From Chloroflexota bacterium (GTDB taxonomy: Bacteria > Chloroflexota > Dehalococcoidia > SM23-28-2 > RBG-16-64-32): DNA of 9,306 nt. The DNA lies in NCBI GenBank assembly GCA_022561095.1, contig JADFRV010000080.1, positions 1 through 9,306 on the forward strand, read 5' to 3'. The translations under genes were made by a program, and so were the position numbers. The notes under the pieces are model-generated. The model did not search any database and was not told the origin of the DNA. It worked only from the letters and a program-made list of their open reading frames with translations. This document shows, in pieces, positions 5,567-9,306 of the stretch (positions are counted from its first letter, which is position 1; each line of letters begins with the position of its first letter).

Positions 5567-6436
5567 ATGAAAGTCGTGTTTATGGAGGAGGTCGAGGGTA
5601 CCGCCCGCGTCGGTGAGGTGAAGAACGTCGCCGACGGTTTCGCCCGTAACTACCTGCTGCCGCGCAGGCTGGCCGCCCCCGCCACCGACCACTACATAAC
5701 CATCGCCGCCGCCCGCGCCGAGAAGGAGACGCACCGCCAGACCAAGCTTGACGAAGAGGCTCAAGAGCGGTTGGTGCCTAGGATGGAGGGTCAGTCCGTC
5801 ACAATCGAGGTGCGCGTGGGTGAGCAGGGCAAGCTGTTCGGCTCCGTCACCGCCCGCGACATCGCGGAGGCGCTTCAGGAGGCGACGAGCGTTGAGCTGG
5901 AGCACCGGCAGGTTGACCTGCGCCAGCCGATCCGTGAAGTCGGCTCGCAGGAGGTGACGGTCAAGCTGACGCGCAACGTGCACGTGCCGGTAACCGTGAA
6001 CGTGGAGCCGCTGGGAGGGATGCCGGAAGAGGAAGAGGCGGAGGCCGCTGAGGAGCCGGAAACGGAGGCTGCGGCGGTGGGGGAGACGGAGGAGGAAGAG
6101 AAGGTGGAGGCAGAGGCAGAGGCTGAGCCTGTAGAGGCGGAAGAGAAGGCAGAAGAGGAGTCGGAGGCGCCCGAGGAGACGAGCGAGGAGCCAGCGGAGG
6201 CTGATGCGGAGGAGGAGGAGAAGGCGGAGGGCGAAGCGGAGCCCGTGGAGGCAGAGGCGGAAGCTGAAGAGGCGCCGGAGGCCGCAGAGGAGACGAGCGA
6301 GGAGCCGGAGGCGGCTGAAGCGGAGGAGGAGGAGAAGGCGGAGGGCGAAGCGGAGCCTGTGGCGGCAGAGGCGGAAGAGAAGGCAGAAGAGGAGTCGGAG
6401 GCGGCTGATGAGGAAGAGGGGGAAGAGAAGACGTAG
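5567..6436 (+). CDS. rplI: Ribosomal protein bL9 with long acidic C-terminal tail
   Basis: A protein of the large ribosomal subunit that binds 23S rRNA near the base of the L1 stalk. Residues 1-150 are a full bL9: N-terminal domain with VGEVKNVADGFARNYLLPR, a charged connecting helix, and the C-terminal domain (GKLFGSVTARDIAEAL to VHVPVTVNVEPLGG). Standard bL9 is about 150 residues; this one has 289. Residues 152-289 are almost only Glu and Ala with a few Pro, Lys, Thr, Ser and Gly, no aromatic residues, and tandem repeats of 38 residues. The tail should be disordered and very negatively charged, which is odd on an RNA-binding protein. ATG 5567 follows GAGGAG (5555-5560) by six bases. The usual partners rpsF, ssb and rpsR are not just upstream, but dnaB follows as in many bacteria. 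I see no frameshift or stop between body and tail. Confidence 0.95.
   Translation: MKVVFMEEVEGTARVGEVKNVADGFARNYLLPRRLAAPATDHYITIAAARAEKETHRQTKLDEEAQERLVPRMEGQSVTIEVRVGEQGKLFGSVTARDIAEALQEATSVELEHRQVDLRQPIREVGSQEVTVKLTRNVHVPVTVNVEPLGGMPEEEEAEAAEEPETEAAAVGETEEEEKVEAEAEAEPVEAEEKAEEESEAPEETSEEPAEADAEEEEKAEGEAEPVEAEAEAEEAPEAAEETSEEPEAAEAEEEEKAEGEAEPVAAEAEEKAEEESEAADEEEGEEKT
6173..6400 (+). repeat. Tandem 114-bp repeats encoding the bL9 acidic tail
   Basis: Two adjacent units of 114 bp (6173-6286 and 6287-6400) each begin GAGGAGACGAGCGAGGAGCC and encode 38 residues beginning EETSEEP and including EEEEKAEGEAEPV. Within them, 6206-6243 and 6320-6357 are identical over 38 bp. A third, more diverged unit precedes them (about 6056-6172) and shares the stretch around EEKAEEESEA with the end of the second unit. 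The unit length is a multiple of three, so copy changes keep the frame. Confidence 0.8.
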
Positions 6437-6522
6437 GGGTCAGCGTGGCTCGCCCTACGTGCTGGTGAGGGGTAACGGGGAGGGGGAGGTTCGAGAAGTA
6501 GTGTCGTAGCCGGGCAGGTGTG

Positions 6523-7935
6523 ATGGTTGTCGAGGCCGGGCGAGCGGAGAAGCTGCCGCCCCACGATATCGAAGCGGAGGAGGCGATCATCGCCTCCTTG
6601 ATGGTTGACCCCGAAGCGGTCTATAAGATAGCGCCCGTCCTTAAGACGGATGACTTCTTCCGCGAGAAGAACGCCTGGGCGTTCGAGGCTTGTCTGGCCC
6701 TCTGGGAGCGCAACCAGTCGATCAACCAGATCACCGTCTCCCACGAGCTGGCCCGCCGCGGGCGGCTGGAGGAGATCGGCGGCGCGGCCTACCTTAGCCG
6801 GCTGGTCACGGACCTGCCAACCTCCGTGGGCGTTGAGCACTACGCGGGGCTCGTCCAGCGCGACTCATCCTATCGCAAGCTGATCACCGCCGCCGGTCAC
6901 ATCGCTCAGATGGCGTACCAGGCCGGGCCGGACGTCGGAGGCATCCTCGCCCGTGCGGAGACGCTCATCGCGGGCATCCGCCAGGGGGAGTCGATCCGGG
7001 ACTTCGTCCACGTCAAGGAGCTGCTGGAAGGCTACCTTGCCACCGCTGACGTTGCCAAGAGCAACGTGGCCGCAGAGGCGCGAGCCATCACCACCGGTTT
7101 CATGGACCTGGATACTCTGCTGGGCGGCCTCAAACGAAAGGACCTGATAGTGGTGGCGGCGCGTCCCAGCGTCGGCAAGACCTCGCTCGCCCTGAACTTC
7201 GCCCGCAACGCCGCGGCGCGGCAGCAGGCGACTGTGGGCGTCTTCTCGGTGGAGATGGCGGCGGAGCAGCTCGTCCAGCGGCTGCTGGCGGCGGAGGCGG
7301 GCGTGGACTCCACGCGCCTGGAGTTTGGGATGCACTCGGACAGGGAGCAGGGGAAGATCATCAACGCCCTGGGCGTCCTCTCCGAACTCAACATCTACTT
7401 CGACGACACGGCGACGCTTACCGTGGCCGAGATGCGGGCCAAGGCCCGGCGTCTCCACCTGGAGCGCGGCCTTGATCTGCTGATCGTCGACCACCTCCAG
7501 CTGATGCATGGCGGCCTGCGCAGCGAGAACCGCGTGCAGGAAGTGAGCCACATCACGCGCTCGCTCAAGGAGCTGGCGCGCGACCTGGACGTGCCGGTTA
7601 TCGCCTGCTCCCAGCTCTCGCGCGCGGCGGAAGCCCGGCCCACGCACGTCCCCCAGCTCTCCGATCTGCGCGACTCCGGCAGCATTGAGCAGGACGCGGA
7701 CGTGGTGATGTTCATCTATCGTGAGGAGAAGCACGTCAACCGCGATGAGTGGCAGCGGCAACACCCCGACCGGCCCGCCGAGAACTACCCCGCGGGCATC
7801 GCTCAGATCATCATCGCCAAGCACCGCAACGGCCCCCCGGGCACTATCCATCTTCGCTTCCGCGAGAAGATCGCCCGGTTCGAGGACCTGCTGGCGAGGG
7901 AGCCCGAGGAGGGGCAATGGAACGAGGAGGCGTAG
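6523..7935 (+). CDS. dnaB: Replicative DNA helicase DnaB
   Basis: The hexameric 5'-3' helicase that unwinds DNA at the replication fork. The protein has 470 residues, normal for the family and without an intein. The N-terminal domain opens with LPPHDIEAEEAIIASLMVDP. The RecA-like C-terminal domain begins near TTGFMDLDTLLGGL. Walker A is ARPSVGKTS, with Lys219 and Thr220. Walker B is LLIVDHLQL with Asp323. SQLSRAAEARP, LSDLRDSGSIEQDADVV and KHRNGPPGTIHLRF are the usual later motifs, the last containing the arginine-finger region. ATG 6523 is preferred; GTG 6520 is directly upstream in frame, and the ribosome binding site (CAGG) is poor. It lies 86 bp after rplI and overlaps the dnaD-like gene by 19 bp, so the helicase and its presumed loaders should be translated together. 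Confidence 0.97.
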   Translation: MVVEAGRAEKLPPHDIEAEEAIIASLMVDPEAVYKIAPVLKTDDFFREKNAWAFEACLALWERNQSINQITVSHELARRGRLEEIGGAAYLSRLVTDLPTSVGVEHYAGLVQRDSSYRKLITAAGHIAQMAYQAGPDVGGILARAETLIAGIRQGESIRDFVHVKELLEGYLATADVAKSNVAAEARAITTGFMDLDTLLGGLKRKDLIVVAARPSVGKTSLALNFARNAAARQQATVGVFSVEMAAEQLVQRLLAAEAGVDSTRLEFGMHSDREQGKIINALGVLSELNIYFDDTATLTVAEMRAKARRLHLERGLDLLIVDHLQLMHGGLRSENRVQEVSHITRSLKELARDLDVPVIACSQLSRAAEARPTHVPQLSDLRDSGSIEQDADVVMFIYREEKHVNRDEWQRQHPDRPAENYPAGIAQIIIAKHRNGPPGTIHLRFREKIARFEDLLAREPEEGQWNEEA

Positions 7936-8687
7936 GGGAGGCGCGCCCGGCTGGCGCCGGCGATGAGCCTTCCCTGCCGGCAGGCAGGTTCGCCGGATTC
8001 CGCAGCTCTGACGAGGCGACGATGGTGCCTCGTGTGTTCTTCTCGCGGCTGTTGCCGGACATTGAGAAACCCGAGGAGTTGGTCGTCTCGCTGTACCTAT
8101 TCTACCTTCACGGTCGCAGGCGTGGCTGGCCGCGCTTATTCAGTGAGCGGCAGTTGGCTGCTGACGCCGGGCTGATGCGGGCTTTGTCCAATCTCAGTGA
8201 GCTGACTCCCGAAGGGGCGCTGACGGTTGGTCTGTCGTGGGTGGTATCTCGCGGTACCGCCATTCGTGTCGCTGTTCAGGAGGCTGGCCAGCAGGGCGAG
8301 GCGTATCTGTTGAACATTCCGGCTAACCGGCGCGCCGTTGAGCGCCTTCAGGAGACCGAGTTGCGCCTCGATGAGCCGCCGCCGCCGGCGGCGGCCACGG
8401 CGCCGCCGAACATCTTCGCCCTGTACGAGGAGAACATCGGCGCCATCACCCCCCTCATCGCCGACGAGCTCAAGGACGCCGAGGAGCGCTACCCGCCGCA
8501 GTGGATCGAGGCGGCGTTCCGGGAGGCGGTGACTCAGAACAAGCGAAGCTGGCGCTACATTGAGGCGATCCTGCGCCGCTATGAAGCGGAGGGCCCTGAT
8601 TATGAAGAAGCTGGACGAGATCCTGAAGCAGACTGGCTTGAGCGCCGCTACGCCCGCGGCAAGCGCGGCGCCGGCCGGCTCCGCTGA
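7917..8687 (+). CDS. DnaD-domain replication protein
   Basis: A predicted primosome/helicase-loading factor of 256 residues. The C-terminal part (165 to about 222) is a DnaD domain: NIFALYEENIGAITPLIADE, then YPPQWIEAAFREAV and KRSWRYIEAILRRYEAEG, the block that binds DNA and partners in DnaD-like proteins. The N-terminal part (about 25-150), with MVPRVFFSRLLPDIEKPEEL and LYLFYLHGRRRGWPRLFSE, resembles the N-terminal domain of Chloroflexota DnaD proteins as I recall them. A Pro/Ala linker (about 152-164) joins the two. ATG 7917 lies inside dnaB, four bases after AGGAGG (7907-7912), indicating coupling. ATG 8022 is a possible later start, which would leave the palindromic element at 7968-7988 untranslated; I favour 7917 because it keeps FAGF (25-28), which I recall as conserved. 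The gene overlaps the next one by 86 bp. Confidence 0.85.
   Translation: MERGGVGEARPAGAGDEPSLPAGRFAGFRSSDEATMVPRVFFSRLLPDIEKPEELVVSLYLFYLHGRRRGWPRLFSERQLAADAGLMRALSNLSELTPEGALTVGLSWVVSRGTAIRVAVQEAGQQGEAYLLNIPANRRAVERLQETELRLDEPPPPAAATAPPNIFALYEENIGAITPLIADELKDAEERYPPQWIEAAFREAVTQNKRSWRYIEAILRRYEAEGPDYEEAGRDPEADWLERRYARGKRGAGRLR
7968..7988. repeat. Palindromic mini-element, copy 3 (5' end of dnaD-like gene)
   Basis: The core CCTGCCGGCAGG (7973-7984) is a perfect 12-bp palindrome and shares CCTGCCGGCAGGCA with copy 1 in purL. Flanking CCT and AGG can pair outside the core across small bulges. In the dnaD-like frame it encodes LPAGR at residues 20-24, again giving the LPAGR signature, just before the conserved FAGF. 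If translation starts at 8022 instead, it lies in the leader. Confidence 0.6.
8378..8395. repeat. 18-bp GC-only palindrome in the dnaD-like linker
   Basis: GCCGCCGCCGGCGGCGGC is perfectly self-complementary and lies in the DNA for the Pro/Ala linker between the two domains of the DnaD-like protein. The run of CCG/GCG triplets may simply reflect Pro and Ala codons in a GC-rich genome. It is separate from the CCTGCCGGCAGG element family. Confidence 0.5.
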
Positions 8688-9306
8688 CGAGCCGGCAGAC
8701 GACGTCTGCTCCTCCTGCGGCGGCGCCGGCTTCGTCCGCAAGAACGTGCGCCTGGGTCACCCCGATTTCGGTAAGGCGTTCTCCTGCCAGTGCACCGAGG
8801 ACGAGCGCGCCGATCAGCGTCTGGCCCGCCTCCAGCGCTACAGTAACCTGGGCGCCCTGCTGCGTCTCACCTTCGATGACCTGATGGCGCGCGGACGCAG
8901 CCCCAACCAGCAGGACCAGGAGCGGTTCGCGCGGGCCGTGGCCGACGCCCGCGAGTTCGCCCAAGAGCCTTCCGGCTGGCTCGTGCTCAGCGGCCCCAGC
9001 GGCTGCGGCAAGACGCATCTCGCCGCAGCCATCGCCAACGCCTGCATCGAAGGAGGCCGCCCGGCGCTGTTCATGGTCGTGCCGGACCTGCTGGACCATC
9101 TGCGCGCCGCCTACCAGCCGGACAGCGAGATCGGCTACGACGAGCTGTTCGAGATGGTGCGTAGCGCGCCCCTGCTCATTCTTGACGACCTGGGGATGCA
9201 CAGCTCCACCCCTTGGGCGGACGAGAAGCTGTACCAGCTTATTAACCACCGCTACCAGGGCCGCATGCCCACCGTGTTCACCACCGCCAAGGAGATCAGC
9301 GAGCTG
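8602..9306 (+). CDS. DnaC/DnaI-type AAA+ helicase loader, 5' part
   Basis: A predicted ATPase that helps place DnaB on DNA. The gene runs off the right edge; 235 residues are visible. After a helical start (MKKLDEILKQTGL) and an Ala/Pro stretch comes a zinc-binding region with C36-x2-C39 (CSSCGGAGFVRK) and C62-x-C64 (FSCQC), as in DnaI/DnaC-like loaders. The ATPase domain has Walker A GPSGCGKTH (131-139, Lys137) and Walker B LLILDDLG (Asp195, Asp196), followed by KLYQLINHRY and a sensor-I-like TVFTTA. ATG 8602 follows GGAGGG (8588-8593) by eight bases. No later start would keep the zinc motif, so the 86-bp overlap with the DnaD-like gene is real. IstB-like transposition ATPases share this fold, but the position after dnaB and dnaD favours the helicase loader. 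Confidence 0.9.
   Translation, partial: MKKLDEILKQTGLSAATPAASAAPAGSADEPADDVCSSCGGAGFVRKNVRLGHPDFGKAFSCQCTEDERADQRLARLQRYSNLGALLRLTFDDLMARGRSPNQQDQERFARAVADAREFAQEPSGWLVLSGPSGCGKTHLAAAIANACIEGGRPALFMVVPDLLDHLRAAYQPDSEIGYDELFEMVRSAPLLILDDLGMHSSTPWADEKLYQLINHRYQGRMPTVFTTAKEISEL

Noticed and set aside
5478..5570. 30-codon frame whose TGA overlaps the rplI ATG (ATGA)
   Set aside because: Its ATG lies inside the TATAAT box and lacks a ribosome binding site. The overlap is suggestive of a leader peptide but unsupported; a second frame at 5485-5544 is equally plain.
6014..6022. Internal ATG at 6020 that could start the bL9 tail as a separate protein
   Set aside because: GGAGGG touches the ATG with no spacing, and the frame is continuous with bL9, so separate initiation is unlikely.
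5875..6840. 321-codon minus-strand frame with long Ser/Ala runs
   Set aside because: It is the mirror of the Glu/Ala-rich bL9 tail and the start of dnaB; the low complexity comes entirely from the sense strand.
6865..7917. 350-codon minus-strand frame opposite dnaB
   Set aside because: It lies wholly under a complete dnaB; the product has no family motif.

Overview
The window looks like a chromosomal core-gene region of a GC-rich bacterium, most likely of the Chloroflexota (Dehalococcoidia-like). The evidence is tandem DUF4389 membrane proteins and a DnaB helicase gene followed by a DnaD-type protein and a DnaC/DnaI-type loader, with a DnaD N-terminal region that resembles Chloroflexota homologues as I remember them. 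The assignment rests on family knowledge and gene order, not on a search. All genes I accept lie on the + strand.

Left part (1-4911), purine synthesis. The window opens inside purQ, the glutaminase subunit of FGAM synthase. The partner gene purL, the synthetase subunit, lies 2.2 kb downstream. Between them are three consecutive genes for small membrane proteins of the uncharacterised DUF4389 family, six domain copies in all; the first carries an N-terminal zinc ribbon. Extended -10 motifs lie just before the third DUF4389 gene and just before purL, so purL may have its own nearly leaderless promoter.

Middle (4912-5566), an AT-richer control region. It holds a good sigma70-type promoter, one perfect and one near-perfect DnaA box, an unlisted 50-codon gene for a single-pass membrane protein, a 12-bp perfect palindrome, a second strong promoter, a perfect TATAAT box and a TCACA/TGTGA inverted repeat. 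The last three lead into rplI.

Right part (5567-9306), ribosome and replication. rplI encodes ribosomal protein bL9 with an unusual tail of about 138 residues, nearly all Glu and Ala, built from 38-residue repeats. It is followed by dnaB (replicative helicase), a dnaD-like gene and a dnaC/dnaI-like AAA+ ATPase cut by the window end. The last three overlap at their ends and probably form a translationally coupled helicase/helicase-loading unit.

A small palindromic element of 21-35 bp occurs three times: in frame inside purL, after purL next to a promoter, and at the 5' end of the dnaD-like gene. I see no transposase, CRISPR array, rRNA or tRNA. The best candidates for something undescribed are the palindromic element, the DUF4389 cluster inside the pur locus, the acidic-tailed bL9 and the small membrane protein.
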